Shown: positions 27,870 through 38,337 of the stretch, piece after piece | How positions within the stretch are numbered: the first letter of the stretch is position 1 | Layout: each line of letters begins with the position of its first letter | NCBI GenBank assembly: GCA_937139605.1 | Contig: CAKZQG010000006.1 | Coordinates: 62,001-126,000, forward strand | Source: an uncultured bacterium | GTDB lineage: Bacteria > DRYD01 | Reading direction: 5' to 3' | DNA length: 64,000 nt | Notes under the pieces: model-generated | What the model was told of the DNA's origin: nothing | Seen by the model: the letters and a program-made list of their open reading frames with translations, nothing else | Database searches by the model: none | Position numbers and translations under genes: made by a program

Positions 27870-29315
27870 TTAGAATTTAAAATATGTACCAATAGTAAGT
27901 TTTCTATCTTTAGTAAGAACATCCATATAACCAGCTCTAATATAAACATTATTAAAATTATAATCTAAGAAGGTATTTAATTGTACTTTAGAAGGTCTTA
28001 ATAACTCAGCAGTAAAACTAAAGTTTTTTGATAATTTCTTATCTATAGCTACTCCTAACTCTGAATACATTAATCCCATACGATACCTTAAGTTTTCCTG
28101 ATTATAAGTTAATTGTAAATCTAATAAATTATCATGTCCTAAATCAAAAATACCTATCCTAAATCCCTGTTTGGAATTAGGAAATATATCAATATTTAAA
28201 GAAGTAACAGGATTATGTTCATAATCTTCAATAGATAAAATAGAGGGATTAACACTTGCGAATCTAAAATCTTGTTGATTCATAGTTTGCTGTTGTAGTT
28301 TTTTAGCAGGAGTTAATAGGAAATCAGCTACTTCTACTACCTCCCTTAACTTAGCAATAGAAACTTTTAAATCTTCTTTTAATTTTTTATCTTTAACTAA
28401 ATCCTCTATATTAGTTGCACTTGTTTCCAAACTCTTGGCCATATTCCTTAAATGCCTTAAAGTTTGTAATAAATCTTCCTTTAAAGTAGTATTATTAAGT
28501 AAATCCCTTATACTATGAGTAATTTCATTTAGATTTTCACTAGTTGATTTAATATTAGAAACTATAATTTTAATATCTTGTTTGTTAGTAGCTATAATTT
28601 CATTTAAATTAGAAGAAGCAGAATATAAATTATTCCCAATTTTATCTATCTTAGAATTAACATTTAAAACAGCATTATTAGCATTCAATAAAAGCATATT
28701 AGTATTTTGAGAGATAATTTCAATATTCTTACTTAAAATATATGTTAATAAATTAATATCTTTTCTGGTATCGTATAATAAAGTATTAACGTTATTAGTA
28801 ACTTCATTGATCTTAGTTGGTAAATTAAGAGAAATAATTAATTCTCTAAAATATCTTGAAGTTTGTTCCAATTCTTGAAAAGCTAAATAGCTTTGTTTTA
28901 AAACTTGATAAAAATCAACCATAGGATAAGTATTATTATAAATGTAATCATTAGGTTGATAAAATCTGTTATTATAAACTGGTTCTATATTTAGATATCT
29001 TTCACCCATTAAGCTACCACCAATATAAAAAATAGAATTAAATGGGATCTTATAATCTTTAAGGATTTTAGCTTTTACTTTAACAGAATAATTGGGATTA
29101 AAAGAGATATCTTCAATTTTTCCAACTTCTACTCCTGCCATAAATATTTTAGAATCTCTACTTAATCCTGAAACATCTTTAAATATCAAATACAAATAAT
29201 AATAATCTTTTTGTTTTTTTAATTTCCCTAAATAAAACATAACAATAATAATAGAAATAATAAACATTAAAAATAATGTTCCAACTTTTATTAAAATATT
29301 CCTTGAATACTCCAT
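27870..29315 (-). CDS. MlaD/MCE-domain protein with C-terminal predicted outer-membrane barrel
   Basis: An MCE protein, predicted to carry phospholipids across the periplasm, 481 residues. One N-terminal helix (11-30) anchors it to the inner membrane. An MCE domain at 39-113 follows (KDVSGLSRDSKIFMAGVEVG, then FYIGGSLMGERYLNIEP). Residues 130-345 form a long helical stretch rich in Asn/Leu/Lys with heptad-like spacing. From about 370 to the end, alternating polar and hydrophobic strands, such as KLTIGTYFKF ending in Phe, resemble a small outer-membrane beta-barrel. That architecture can span from inner to outer membrane alone. MlaE and MlaF are not in the window. It is the last gene of the lepB-wecG run and converges on adk. 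Confidence 0.85.
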   Translation of the reverse strand: MEYSRNILIKVGTLFLMFIISIIIVMFYLGKLKKQKDYYYLYLIFKDVSGLSRDSKIFMAGVEVGKIEDISFNPNYSVKVKAKILKDYKIPFNSIFYIGGSLMGERYLNIEPVYNNRFYQPNDYIYNNTYPMVDFYQVLKQSYLAFQELEQTSRYFRELIISLNLPTKINEVTNNVNTLLYDTRKDINLLTYILSKNIEIISQNTNMLLLNANNAVLNVNSKIDKIGNNLYSASSNLNEIIATNKQDIKIIVSNIKSTSENLNEITHSIRDLLNNTTLKEDLLQTLRHLRNMAKSLETSATNIEDLVKDKKLKEDLKVSIAKLREVVEVADFLLTPAKKLQQQTMNQQDFRFASVNPSILSIEDYEHNPVTSLNIDIFPNSKQGFRIGIFDLGHDNLLDLQLTYNQENLRYRMGLMYSELGVAIDKKLSKNFSFTAELLRPSKVQLNTFLDYNFNNVYIRAGYMDVLTKDRKLTIGTYFKF

Positions 29316-29335
29316 AGTAATTTTATTTTTTATAA

Positions 29336-30076
29336 TTATATTTTATTAAAAAAAAAGTAAATTAAAAACTTGAGTAATTTTATATTTCGTTTAATTCTTT
29401 TAGGGTCTTGAATAGTTCTGTAAAGCCATTCTAATTTTAGTTTTTTAATAATAAAAGGAGCTCTTTTGTAATAATTTCCCCACACATCTATACTCCCACC
29501 AATCCCCATAAATATATTTGATTTTATTTTATTAATATTATTATTAATCCAAAATTCTTGCTTTGGACTACCTAAACCTACCAGTAAAACTTCTACCTCC
29601 TTTAGGTTAATTAAATCTATAATTTTTTGATCTTCTTTAAAATAACCGTTATGATACCCAACAATATTAGAATTGGGATACTTTTTTATTAAATTAATAA
29701 CAGCGTTTTCTATTATTTCTTGCTTTGTTCCTAAAATGAAAGTTCTATATCCTTTTGAAATGATATTTTCAGCTAAATCTATACCATTAATTGGTTCTAT
29801 ATTTAAATTATATTTTTTATTTACATAAAAACATACCCCATTAGATTCCAGTATAATTTCAGATCTATTTAAAATATCTAAAAATTCATTATTATTTAAA
29901 GAATCTATAACCATTTCAGTATTCAAAGTAACTATTTGAATTTTAGATTGAGATTTTATTACCTGATCTATTTTATTTAAAATCTCATCTATAGAAAAAT
30001 ACACATCTTTGATAATAATATTAGATATTTTTAAAGTTCTTAGATCTTTTTTTAAATTATTTTTGGTTATAAACAT
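29336..30076 (-). CDS. WecG/TagA/CpsF-family glycosyltransferase
   Basis: A GT26 enzyme that adds N-acetylmannosamine or a related sugar to a lipid-linked GlcNAc, 246 residues. Visible family blocks are NGVCFYVNKKYNLN, IEPINGIDLAENIISKG, FILGTKQEIIENAV, VGYHNGYFKEDQKI, LLVGLGSPKQEFWINNN and GIGGSIDVWGNYYKRAPF, then KLEWLYRTIQDPKRIKR. The Asp and Thr/Ser of TNGID-like blocks are near-canonical (NGIDL). It lacks an obvious membrane segment. The product probably acts after the WecA-type enzyme at 61870-62838. It lies 20 bp after lepB and 20 bp before the mlaD gene. Confidence 0.92.
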   Translation of the reverse strand: MFITKNNLKKDLRTLKISNIIIKDVYFSIDEILNKIDQVIKSQSKIQIVTLNTEMVIDSLNNNEFLDILNRSEIILESNGVCFYVNKKYNLNIEPINGIDLAENIISKGYRTFILGTKQEIIENAVINLIKKYPNSNIVGYHNGYFKEDQKIIDLINLKEVEVLLVGLGSPKQEFWINNNINKIKSNIFMGIGGSIDVWGNYYKRAPFIIKKLKLEWLYRTIQDPKRIKRNIKLLKFLIYFFFNKI

Positions 30077-30097
30077 ATTAATAAATTGAATATATTA

Positions 30098-30760
30098 TTA
30101 TTTTTCTTTAAAAGGATTGCTTAATATTTTAATTCTATTAAATGGGAAAATAATGACTAAAGCTTTAGATTTAATATTATTTTTATCAACAAAAGGGTTA
30201 TCCCATAAATGACTATCATAACTATTAGGCCTATTATCTCCTAGGAAAAAATATTTGTCCTCAGGTACTTCAATCGGCCCATAGCTATAATAATCTCTAT
30301 AAACTAAATAATCTTCTTTTATTAATTTATCATTAATATAAAGATTCCCTTGATCAATAAACACTTTTTCCTTAGGTAATCCTATAAGTCGTTTAATATA
30401 TAATCTATTTTCATTAATAATAGGGGGTTTAAAGATTAGAATATCCCCTCTATGAACTTTTAGTCCGTCTTTGGAATTAAACCAGATTTTATTAACTCCA
30501 AAAACAATGTCACCTGGTTTTAAAGTAGGAACCATCGAAGAAGAAGGGATTATATAAAGTCTACCTATAAAAGTAATAACAAAAAAAGCTAATAAAGAAG
30601 CATAAAAGGCACTATCAATCCACTCTTTTAGTGTATCCTTATTAATCTTTTTTAAGAAACTAGGTAACCAAATTCTAGGAAAACTAAACCAATTATTACT
30701 AATCCCTATCTTTATAAAAAACAAAACAATTATTATAAAAACTAAAACTAAATCATTCAT
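30098..30760 (-). CDS. lepB: signal peptidase I LepB
   Basis: Signal peptidase I cleaves signal peptides at the outer face of the inner membrane. The 220-residue chain has two hydrophobic segments (about 3-19 and 52-68), the first a likely anchor. The catalytic Ser75 lies in IIPSSSMVPTLKPGDIVFG, and the general-base Lys123 in RLYIKRLIGLPKEKV. VPEDKYFFLGDNRPNSYDSH is the conserved box D/E region. Size and motifs fit the bacterial type with a Ser-Lys dyad. It is 26 bp after the hpf gene and 21 bp before the WecG-type gene. The gene set here (MlaD, secreted proteins) provides plausible substrates. Confidence 0.95.
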   Translation of the reverse strand: MNDLVLVFIIIVLFFIKIGISNNWFSFPRIWLPSFLKKINKDTLKEWIDSAFYASLLAFFVITFIGRLYIIPSSSMVPTLKPGDIVFGVNKIWFNSKDGLKVHRGDILIFKPPIINENRLYIKRLIGLPKEKVFIDQGNLYINDKLIKEDYLVYRDYYSYGPIEVPEDKYFFLGDNRPNSYDSHLWDNPFVDKNNIKSKALVIIFPFNRIKILSNPFKEK

Positions 30761-30786
30761 ACTTTCTTCTTAATAAAATTTAAAAA

Positions 30787-31359
30787 TTAAATAACTATTT
30801 CGGAAATAGAAATAGTATTATTATCAATTTTTTCAATAAAACTTAGTTTATCTGTATCTCTATTATAAAATATCATATATTTTAATTCATTATCAGCTAA
30901 GATAGAATTAACCGCTTTATTTTCAGAAATGACAGGTACAGATAATCTCTTACGAATTATATCAATTTCTTTAGTTTTTAGATTAGATAAATTGGCTTCA
31001 GTATTTTCTTTATTTTCTAATTGTCCTAATTTCATTTTATGACGAGAACCAACTATAACCTTATCTTTATATTTAGATAATTTAACTTCTAAAGAATCAA
31101 CAATTGAATTAATTACATCATATAAATCATTAGCATTGTCTTTAATAACTATTTCTTCCCCATCCAAATTTAAAATAGCTTTAATATTATAGAACCCTTT
31201 TTGATAATCTATATATAAATCAAGATAAACACTATCTTCATTATTTACAAATTTTTCTATTTTGGAAAAATACCTATCCAATCGTTCAAATTTTTGAGAA
31301 ATATTCTTTCTAATGCTATCATCTAAATTGATTCCTTTAGAATAAAAAATTATCTTCAT
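30787..31359 (-). CDS. hpf: ribosome hibernation promoting factor, long form
   Basis: Long HPF binds the decoding region and dimerises 70S ribosomes into silent 100S particles in starvation. The N-terminal HPF/YfiA domain covers about 1-100 (YSKGINLDDSIRKNISQKFE, KAILNLDGEEIVIKDNANDL). The C-terminal dimerising domain is clear from 125 onward: KRLSVPVISENKAVNSILAD, then FYNRDTDKLSFIEKIDNN. The linker is short. The ATG is preceded by AAAGGGGGATAG. It lies 26 bp after the HD-GYP gene, so hibernation may share its expression. Total length of 190 residues matches the long form of most bacteria outside the gammaproteobacteria. Confidence 0.95.
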   Translation of the reverse strand: MKIIFYSKGINLDDSIRKNISQKFERLDRYFSKIEKFVNNEDSVYLDLYIDYQKGFYNIKAILNLDGEEIVIKDNANDLYDVINSIVDSLEVKLSKYKDKVIVGSRHKMKLGQLENKENTEANLSNLKTKEIDIIRKRLSVPVISENKAVNSILADNELKYMIFYNRDTDKLSFIEKIDNNTISISEIVI

Positions 31360-31385
31360 AGTTTCTATCCCCCTTTTATTGTTTT

Positions 31386-33185
31386 TTATTGATTTAGATT
31401 AAGATTTTTTGATTTTCTTTTTTCAAGTACTCTAAAGAAGGCATCAACTACTTCTGGATAAAATTGCTTCCCTCTTTCGCTTTTAATAATTTCAATAGCT
31501 TTTTGTTCAGAAGCATAATGCTTATTATAAGGTCTTGGAGTAGAAATAGCATCGTAAGTATCAGCAATAGAAATAATATTTGCTCCTAATGGTAAATCTC
31601 TACCTGATATACCCCTTGGATAGCCTTTACCATCTAATCTTTCATGATGATATAAAACATATACAGGGATCCCCCTTTCTCTAAATAGAGAAATTTTAGA
31701 TAAAATCTTATATCCTTCTTCAGAATGAGTTTTAATCACCTCTCTTTCTTCAACAGTTAAAGGACCCTGCTTAGCTAATATACTATCAGGAATAGCTAGT
31801 TTCCCTATATCATGTAGAATTCCTGCTATCCTTATTTTTTCTACTTCTTCAGGCGGTAACCCCATTTCTTTAGCGATTTCAGCAGCTAACTCCCCTACCC
31901 TAGTTGTATGTAAAACTGGCGTATATTTATCTTTTGCTTCTATAGCACTACTAAATGCTACTATCGTTTCATTAAACGCATCTTCTATTCTTTTTAACAA
32001 AATAGCATTATGTATTAATATCCCTGCCTGGACTCCTAAAAGTTCTAAAAACATTTTATCTACTTCAGTAAATAAATCTTCTTTATTATTAAAAGCAACC
32101 ATAACACCTATACTATTACCTAAACTATCAACAATTGGTACCATTAAAACCTCATAAACTTCATATGTCATTAAACTTAACTCTTCTAAAAATTTATAAT
32201 TAATAACTTCTGATTCTTCAAATCCTTGATAATAAATATTTTTTCTTTTATTAACATGAATAGTTATTTTTTTAATAAATACTTCTCTAATAAATCTATT
32301 AATAACGTTATTAGAGGGTTGGTCAGCTAAAGTCTTCATTTTAGTAACAATAGGTTTAGGTACTTCATAAACAAATTCAGGATTAATTATTTTATTTCTT
32401 TCTAATAATATCACAACACTATGAGCAAATACAATATTTTTAATTTCATTACCTAGTACCTCTAATTGTTCTTTTATATTTCTAACCTTAGAAGCAAGCA
32501 ATTTATTAATTTCAAATATTTTTTCTTGTTTTTCTTTAAGAAGAATAGCAAATCTACTTTTTTCCATTGCTTCTTTAGCTTTAGAATATGCTACCCTTTG
32601 AGCTTCGTCTATTTTCTTATGAGCATAATCTAACACCTGGGATTTATAATAATCTAATACAAAACTCCTGATGGATCTAAATATAATTAAAGAAAGTATC
32701 ATTAAAACAAGAATAAATACTACTAATCCTAAAATAAAACCATCTATATTTTTTAAATTCCTAAATAACTTAGAATTAATAAATATTGAAACTAAATTAA
32801 CCCCTAAAAAAGTGATAAAAAATATCCCACTATAAATCTCAGTTTTACTAAAAATATTTAAAAAAGAAAAAGGAATAATAGAAAAGAATGAATAAAAAAT
32901 AAAAAGTGGATTATATTTTACCATAAAAAATGATAAAACAATAATAGAAATAGCTTGTAAAAAAAACGTTAATTTAAAATTATCTATACTAAAATCCCTA
33001 AAATAAGGAATAAATACAATAAAAACCAATATTAAACTTATAATAATTAAAGTATAATCTATTTTACCACCTGTAAAAAAATAAAAGAAAAACAATGTTA
33101 ATAAAATAAAACCAGAAAATATTAAATTAATATTAAATAAATCTTTTCTTAATTTTATTAAATCTACTTCTATAATACTACTCAT
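31386..33185 (-). CDS. membrane HD-GYP phosphodiesterase with GAF domain
   Basis: An HD-GYP protein likely degrading cyclic di-GMP, or acting as a signal sensor at the membrane. Residues 1-175 carry five or six hydrophobic helices. A helical linker of about 60 residues follows, then a GAF-like domain near 235-395 (VMVAFNNKEDLFTEVDKMF). The HD-GYP domain starts near 410: HTTRVGELAAEIAKE, HDIGKL at 458-463, HSEEGYKILSKIS, then HHERLDGKGYP at 513-523 with the GYP triad. All expected metal ligands are visible. It follows clpX by 24 bp. No diguanylate cyclase is in this window, but a PilZ-like protein is, at 42506-43192. The ligand is not certain. Confidence 0.9.
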   Translation of the reverse strand: MSSIIEVDLIKLRKDLFNINLIFSGFILLTLFFFYFFTGGKIDYTLIIISLILVFIVFIPYFRDFSIDNFKLTFFLQAISIIVLSFFMVKYNPLFIFYSFFSIIPFSFLNIFSKTEIYSGIFFITFLGVNLVSIFINSKLFRNLKNIDGFILGLVVFILVLMILSLIIFRSIRSFVLDYYKSQVLDYAHKKIDEAQRVAYSKAKEAMEKSRFAILLKEKQEKIFEINKLLASKVRNIKEQLEVLGNEIKNIVFAHSVVILLERNKIINPEFVYEVPKPIVTKMKTLADQPSNNVINRFIREVFIKKITIHVNKRKNIYYQGFEESEVINYKFLEELSLMTYEVYEVLMVPIVDSLGNSIGVMVAFNNKEDLFTEVDKMFLELLGVQAGILIHNAILLKRIEDAFNETIVAFSSAIEAKDKYTPVLHTTRVGELAAEIAKEMGLPPEEVEKIRIAGILHDIGKLAIPDSILAKQGPLTVEEREVIKTHSEEGYKILSKISLFRERGIPVYVLYHHERLDGKGYPRGISGRDLPLGANIISIADTYDAISTPRPYNKHYASEQKAIEIIKSERGKQFYPEVVDAFFRVLEKRKSKNLNLNQ

Positions 33186-33209
33186 ATTTTATTAGATTTA
33201 ATTTTATTA

Positions 33210-34496
33210 TTAAGCACTTTTAGGTAATTTAGATAATTTTTCTTCTATTTCTTTTATATAATCCATATTTATGACAATATTTTTATTTTTTTTATTATTA
33301 GATGGTAATTCATACATAAGATCTAAAAGGATATCTTCTAAAATGGATTTAAGAGCACGAGCACCAGTTTTTGATTCATATGCTTTTTTTGCTATATACT
33401 TTATAACTTCTTTTTCAAATTCTAATTTTATATTATCCAATGCGAAGAGTTTCTGATATTGTTTTATAATTGCATTCTTAGGTTTAATTAAAATATCTTC
33501 TAATTCTCTTAAAGATAATTTACTTAAAGTAGCAACAACTGGGAATCTCCCAATAAATTCCGGAATAAATCCATATTTTAATAAATCATCATTATTAACA
33601 TAATTAAATATATTTTCATTTTCTTGATATTTAGAAGGATTAACTCTAAAACCTAAAGCAGAAGATTTTAGTCTTTGCTTTATAATATCTTCTAATCCAC
33701 TAAAAGCACCACCTGCTATAAATAAAATATTGGTTGTATCGATTTGAATATATTGTTGATGAGGATGCTTTCTTCCACCTGTAGGGGGTACATTAGCAAT
33801 AGTACCTTCTAAAATTTTAAGGAGTGCTTGTTGAACACCTTCACCAGAAACATCTCTAGTTATAGAAGGGTTATCTGCACTTTTCTTAGCTATTTTATCT
33901 ATTTCATCTATATAACATATACCTATTTGAGCATAATTAATATCAAAATCTGCAGCTTGGATTAGCCTTAATAAAATATTTTCTACATCTTCTCCAACAT
34001 ATCCAGCTTCAGTTATAGAAGTAGCATCAGAAATAGAAAATGGAACATTAAGAATTTTAGCTAAAGTACTTGCTAAATAAGTTTTACCAGAACCTGTTGG
34101 CCCTATTAATAAAATATTAGATTTCGGTAATTCTACTTCATCTAATGATAATTCCCTAGTTAGTTCATTAGAATTAACAAATACTCTTTTATAATGATTA
34201 TAAACAGCTACTGATAATACTTTTTTGGCTTCTTCCTGACCAATAACATAATCATCTAAGTATCTTTTTATTTCTACTGGAGTTAATAAATTTATTTTTT
34301 TATCTTTTTTTATGTTATTTTGAACTAATGATTTATCATTAAATAAAGAAGAAACAGAAGAAGATAATTCGGGCTTTAAATTAACTAATGTAGAAAAACC
34401 GACTAATAAGCAATCCTCACATATATAAGATTCTTTACCTTGTAAAATAATTTTCTTTTCAGTATTAATAGTTTTACCACAAAAATTACATTTCAT
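33210..34496 (-). CDS. clpX: ATP-dependent Clp protease ATPase ClpX
   Basis: ClpX recognises tagged proteins and feeds them to ClpP. The N-terminal zinc domain has C3, C6, C26 and C29. The AAA+ module has Walker A GPTGSGKT at 131-138, [20 protein letters not shown], Walker [15 protein letters not shown], and the pore segment [33 protein letters not shown] holds the ClpP-docking loop with LGF. A sensor-2 [12 protein letters not shown] follows. The length of 428 is normal. clpP and tig do not precede it; the upstream gene is valS and the downstream one is HD-GYP. With clpC it makes two Clp unfoldases that could share a ClpP encoded elsewhere. Confidence 0.97.
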   Translation of the reverse strand: MKCNFCGKTINTEKKIILQGKESYICEDCLLVGFSTLVNLKPELSSSVSSLFNDKSLVQNNIKKDKKINLLTPVEIKRYLDDYVIGQEEAKKVLSVAVYNHYKRVFVNSNELTRELSLDEVELPKSNILLIGPTGSGKTYLASTLAKILNVPFSISDATSITEAGYVGEDVENILLRLIQAADFDINYAQIGICYIDEIDKIAKKSADNPSITRDVSGEGVQQALLKILEGTIANVPPTGGRKHPHQQYIQIDTTNILFIAGGAFSGLEDIIKQRLKSSALGFRVNPSKYQENENIFNYVNNDDLLKYGFIPEFIGRFPVVATLSKLSLRELEDILIKPKNAIIKQYQKLFALDNIKLEFEKEVIKYIAKKAYESKTGARALKSILEDILLDLMYELPSNNKKNKNIVINMDYIKEIEEKLSKLPKSA

Positions 34497-34515
34497 TATT
34501 AATCCCCTTTAAATA

Positions 34516-37203
34516 TTAATTTTTTAATAAATTTAATATTTCGTTATTTTTATTTATTATTTCATTTATTTGTATGATTTCATTTTTATAATTTTGAATT
34601 ACCTCAGGATTAGCTTTATTTATAAAATCAACATTATTTAATAATTTTTCAATCTTTTCTTTTTGAGTAATTTTATTATTTAGTTCTTTTAATATATAAT
34701 TTCTATAAAATTCAATTAAATCTTTTCCAATAAAGATTCTTATAGAAATCCCATTATAATATAAATCATAATACTTAAATTCATTATTAACTAATTGATT
34801 ATCTAATAATTCTTTTATTTTAGATTTAGTAAAAATAGAAACAAGATTTAATAAATCAAAAATATATTCATTTTTAAAATATCTATCAAGATTTTCTAAA
34901 GATATAAGAACTTCATTTAATTTTATATTATTTTGTTTAGAAACAAAGAATATATCATTAATATATGGTCTTAAAAATTTTATTAATTCTATTAAATCAT
35001 CAATAATTTTAATCTCTTTTAAACTATCTGCTATACTTAATTTTTGATTAAGAAGATTTTCTAATTCATTTATAGTTATATTAAAAATAACTTGATTAAA
35101 TAAATTTTTATAAATATAATAACTAACAAACGGAGCAATTGGATGTAAATATACTAATATTACTTTAATAATTAATTCAATTGTTTCTTTAAATTTATTT
35201 AATTCTATAAATTTAGTAAACTCTATATACCAATCACAAAACACATTCCAAACAAAATGATATAAATCAATAACGTAATCAAAAAATCTATACTCTTTAA
35301 CATAGTTTTCCAAATTCTTAAGCAAATTTAAAGTTTTTAATAATATCCAAGAATTAATTAAATTAATAAATTGCTCATTTTGAATTTTATATTTAAAATC
35401 ATATGAATTAGATAATCTAAATTGATAATATCTAATGGAATTCCAGATTTTATTAATAAAATTCCTAGCCATTTCTATTTTTTCATAATTAAATTTAACA
35501 TCTTGAGATTCCCCAACTTGTAAAATAAGCCCCATTCTAGTAGAATCTGCGCCGTATTTTTCAATTAATTCTAAGGGATCAATGCCAGTACCTAAGGATT
35601 TACTCATTCTTTTACCACTTGGAGCTAGTATAACTGCATGTATAATAACATCTTTAAAAGGAATTTCATTAATAAATTCTAAGGACATAAATATCATCCT
35701 ACTAACCCATAAAAATAATATTTCTCTAGCAGTAGTTAAAACATTAGTAGGGTAATAAAATTGTTTATATTGATTAAATTTTTGTTGATCAGGCCAGAAC
35801 ATAACAGCAAATGGCCATAACGCAGAACTAAACCACGTATCTAAAACATCCTCCTCTTGATAAATATTACTTGAATTACATTTAATACAATTTTTAATTT
35901 CATTTCTTTCATCTGCCCAAACATTTAAACAATCTTTACAATAGAATACGGGGATCCTATGTCCCCAAACTATCTGCCTAGATACACACCAATCCTCTAT
36001 ATTTTCATACCAATCTAAAACCACTTTTTTAAATACTTTAGGATAAAACCTTATCTTTTCATCTTTAACTGCTTGAATAGCTCTAAAAATTAAAGGATCA
36101 TTTTTATCCATTTTAATAAACCACTGATCAGAATAATATGGCTCGATAATATTATCACATCTATAACAATGTCCTATATTACTTTTATGAGGTTCTATTT
36201 TTACTAATAGTCCTAATTCTTGTAAATCTTTAACTATTTCTTCTCTAGCTTTAAATCTTTCTAATAAATGATATTTGCTTGTAGGTAAATTAATAGTAGC
36301 TTCATTTGTAAATATGTTTATAATATCTATTTCAATGCCTTTTTCTTTAAGATTTTTATAGATTTTATAGTCATTAAAATCATGAGCAGGTGTTACCTTT
36401 AATGCTCCACTACCAAACGACATATCAACTTCTTCAACTGCTAAAACTGGAACCAATCTATTAACTAAAGGTACAAAAACCCTTTTCCCAATATATTTTA
36501 AATACCTTTCATCTTTAGGATTAACAGCAACAGCAGTGTCTGCTAACAGAGTTTCCGGTCTTGTTGTTGCTATTACTATATAATCTTCTAAATCCTCTAA
36601 TTTATATTTTATATAATATAAATTAGTTTCTTTTTCTTTATAAACTACTTCTAAATCAGATAGACTTGTTAAACATCTACTACACCAATTTATAACTCTT
36701 TTACCTTTGTAAATATATCCTTTATTAAAAAGATGTACAAAAGCTTTTTTAACAGCTATAGTATAATCTTCATCCATAGTAAATCTCGCTTTATCAAAAT
36801 AAGCATATATCCCTAATTTCTTAAATTGTTCTAAAATGATATTTCCATACTCTTCTTTCCATTCCCAAATATACTTTAAAAATTCACTATTAGATAAATC
36901 TTTACGTTTGATCCCTTGTTTTAGTAATTTTTTTTCTACGACATTTTGAGTAGCAATCCCTGCATGATCAGTTCCAATAAACCAAACACTATCATAACCC
37001 TTAAGTAAATGATATCTAATTAGAAAATCTTGAATAGTATTATTAAGAGCATGTCCCATATGTAAAGAACCAGTTACATTAGGAGGAGGAACTACTATAG
37101 AATAACTAGGCTCCTTAAATTTCGGCTCTACCTTATTTAATTCATAAAATTCTTTTAATAAATTATCTTCTATGTATTTATGTTCATAATTTTTTTCTAA
37201 CAT
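34516..37203 (-). CDS. valS: valyl-tRNA synthetase
   Basis: ValRS charges tRNA-Val and edits mischarged threonine. The 895-residue sequence opens with PPPNVTGSLHMGHALNNTIQ (HMGH at 48-51). The CP1 editing domain follows with DYIVIATTRPETLLADTAVA. The zinc-ligand segments CYRCDNIIEPYYSDQW and KDCLNVWADERNEI come next, with GHRIPVFYC. KRMSKSLGTGIDPLELIE holds the KMSKS loop, and NFINKIWNSIRYYQF begins the anticodon-binding region. The C-terminal coiled-coil arm is short and Asn/Lys-rich. The length matches the family. AGGAGA precedes the ATG; the gene follows recA by 20 bp and precedes clpX. Nothing unusual besides strong A+T bias. Confidence 0.97.
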   Translation of the reverse strand: MLEKNYEHKYIEDNLLKEFYELNKVEPKFKEPSYSIVVPPPNVTGSLHMGHALNNTIQDFLIRYHLLKGYDSVWFIGTDHAGIATQNVVEKKLLKQGIKRKDLSNSEFLKYIWEWKEEYGNIILEQFKKLGIYAYFDKARFTMDEDYTIAVKKAFVHLFNKGYIYKGKRVINWCSRCLTSLSDLEVVYKEKETNLYYIKYKLEDLEDYIVIATTRPETLLADTAVAVNPKDERYLKYIGKRVFVPLVNRLVPVLAVEEVDMSFGSGALKVTPAHDFNDYKIYKNLKEKGIEIDIINIFTNEATINLPTSKYHLLERFKAREEIVKDLQELGLLVKIEPHKSNIGHCYRCDNIIEPYYSDQWFIKMDKNDPLIFRAIQAVKDEKIRFYPKVFKKVVLDWYENIEDWCVSRQIVWGHRIPVFYCKDCLNVWADERNEIKNCIKCNSSNIYQEEDVLDTWFSSALWPFAVMFWPDQQKFNQYKQFYYPTNVLTTAREILFLWVSRMIFMSLEFINEIPFKDVIIHAVILAPSGKRMSKSLGTGIDPLELIEKYGADSTRMGLILQVGESQDVKFNYEKIEMARNFINKIWNSIRYYQFRLSNSYDFKYKIQNEQFINLINSWILLKTLNLLKNLENYVKEYRFFDYVIDLYHFVWNVFCDWYIEFTKFIELNKFKETIELIIKVILVYLHPIAPFVSYYIYKNLFNQVIFNITINELENLLNQKLSIADSLKEIKIIDDLIELIKFLRPYINDIFFVSKQNNIKLNEVLISLENLDRYFKNEYIFDLLNLVSIFTKSKIKELLDNQLVNNEFKYYDLYYNGISIRIFIGKDLIEFYRNYILKELNNKITQKEKIEKLLNNVDFINKANPEVIQNYKNEIIQINEIINKNNEILNLLKN

Positions 37204-37223
37204 ACCTATCTAATCTCCTATTT

Positions 37224-38288
37224 CTATTTTTCAATTAATTCATCTTCTAATAATGAATTATTATCTTGGTTATTTTTATTTAAGATATTATTAAAAGAGT
37301 AATTTTGGATAATAATTTTTTCAATGTGTTCTAAAATAGAAGGATTAGAACTAAGGAATTCTAATACTTTATCTTTTCCTTGTCCAATTTTTTCATTATT
37401 ATAAGAATACCAAGAGCCCGTTTTATTAATAATATTTAATTCTATAGCTAAATCAGCTACCTCAGATAATTTATCTATTCCTTGTCCAAAGATGATATTA
37501 AAAGTAGCTTCCCTAAATGGTGGTGCTACTTTATTTTTTACTACTTTAGCTTTTATTTTTGCTCCAACATTAATATCCCCTTTTTTTATATTTTCAATTT
37601 TTTTTAGTTCAACTCTTACACTTGAATAGAATTTTAAAGCTCTACCACCAGGCGTAGTTTCTGGATTTCCAAACATAATACCTACTTTCTCTCTTATTTG
37701 ATTTATAAAAATAACAGCGGTTTTAGATTTAGCAATTAAAGCTGTTAATTTTCTTAAAGCTTGAGACATCAATCTTGCTTGTAATCCAATAAATTGATCT
37801 CCTATTTGCCCTTCTAACTCTGCTTGAGGTACCAAAGCAGCTACAGAATCCACTACAATAATATCAACTGCATTAGATCTAGATAACATATCAACAATAG
37901 CTAAAGCCTGTTCCCCACTATCTGGTTGGCTTATATATAGATTATCAATATCAACTCCTAACTTTTTAGCATATGTAGGATCCATAGCATGTTCAGCATC
38001 AATAAAAGCAGCAATCCCCCCATTTTTTTGGGCATTAGCTATAGCACATAAGGCTAATGTAGTTTTACCTGAAGATTCTTGTCCAAATATCTCAGATATC
38101 CTCCCCCGTGGAAATCCGCCAACCCCTAAAGCTAAATCTAAAGCTAAACTACCAGTAGAAATAGCCTCTACTTGCAGTTTTTCATATTGCCCTAATTTCA
38201 TTATACTACCTTTTCCAAACTCTTTTTCTATTTGAGAAATAACACTTTTTAAAATAGCTTCTTTATTTTTATCTCTTAATTCCTCCAT
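37224..38288 (-). CDS. recA: recombinase RecA
   Basis: RecA polymerises on single-stranded DNA, exchanges strands and triggers the SOS response. The 354-residue chain shows [18 protein letters not shown], the P-loop GQESSGKT at 69-76, [56 protein letters not shown] in the L1/L2 area, [20 protein letters not shown], and [16 protein letters not shown]. The C-terminus is Asn-rich and acidic at the end, ELIEK, as usual. It lies 94 bp after fabF. The spacer holds an inverted repeat (38308-38337) but no LexA box that I recognise, so SOS control is not shown. It shares the strand and probably the transcript with valS. Confidence 0.97.
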   Translation of the reverse strand: MEELRDKNKEAILKSVISQIEKEFGKGSIMKLGQYEKLQVEAISTGSLALDLALGVGGFPRGRISEIFGQESSGKTTLALCAIANAQKNGGIAAFIDAEHAMDPTYAKKLGVDIDNLYISQPDSGEQALAIVDMLSRSNAVDIIVVDSVAALVPQAELEGQIGDQFIGLQARLMSQALRKLTALIAKSKTAVIFINQIREKVGIMFGNPETTPGGRALKFYSSVRVELKKIENIKKGDINVGAKIKAKVVKNKVAPPFREATFNIIFGQGIDKLSEVADLAIELNIINKTGSWYSYNNEKIGQGKDKVLEFLSSNPSILEHIEKIIIQNYSFNNILNKNNQDNNSLLEDELIEK

Positions 38289-38307
38289 AGATTTGATAAT
38301 ATATAAA

Positions 38308-38337
38308 GCTGAAGAATTTATATTCCGCTACTTCAGC
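38308..38337. repeat. inverted repeat between fabF and recA
   Basis: GCTGAAG at 38308-38314 and its complement CTTCAGC at 38331-38337 are separated by 16 bp, 20 bp upstream of the recA start. The stem is 7 bp of mixed sequence, so it is unlikely to be noise in such A+T-rich DNA. It could be an operator for a repressor, a mRNA hairpin in the recA leader, or part of an attenuator. It is not the Gram-positive SOS box (GAACN4GTTC) nor the gammaproteobacterial CTGTN8ACAG. Confidence 0.45.
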
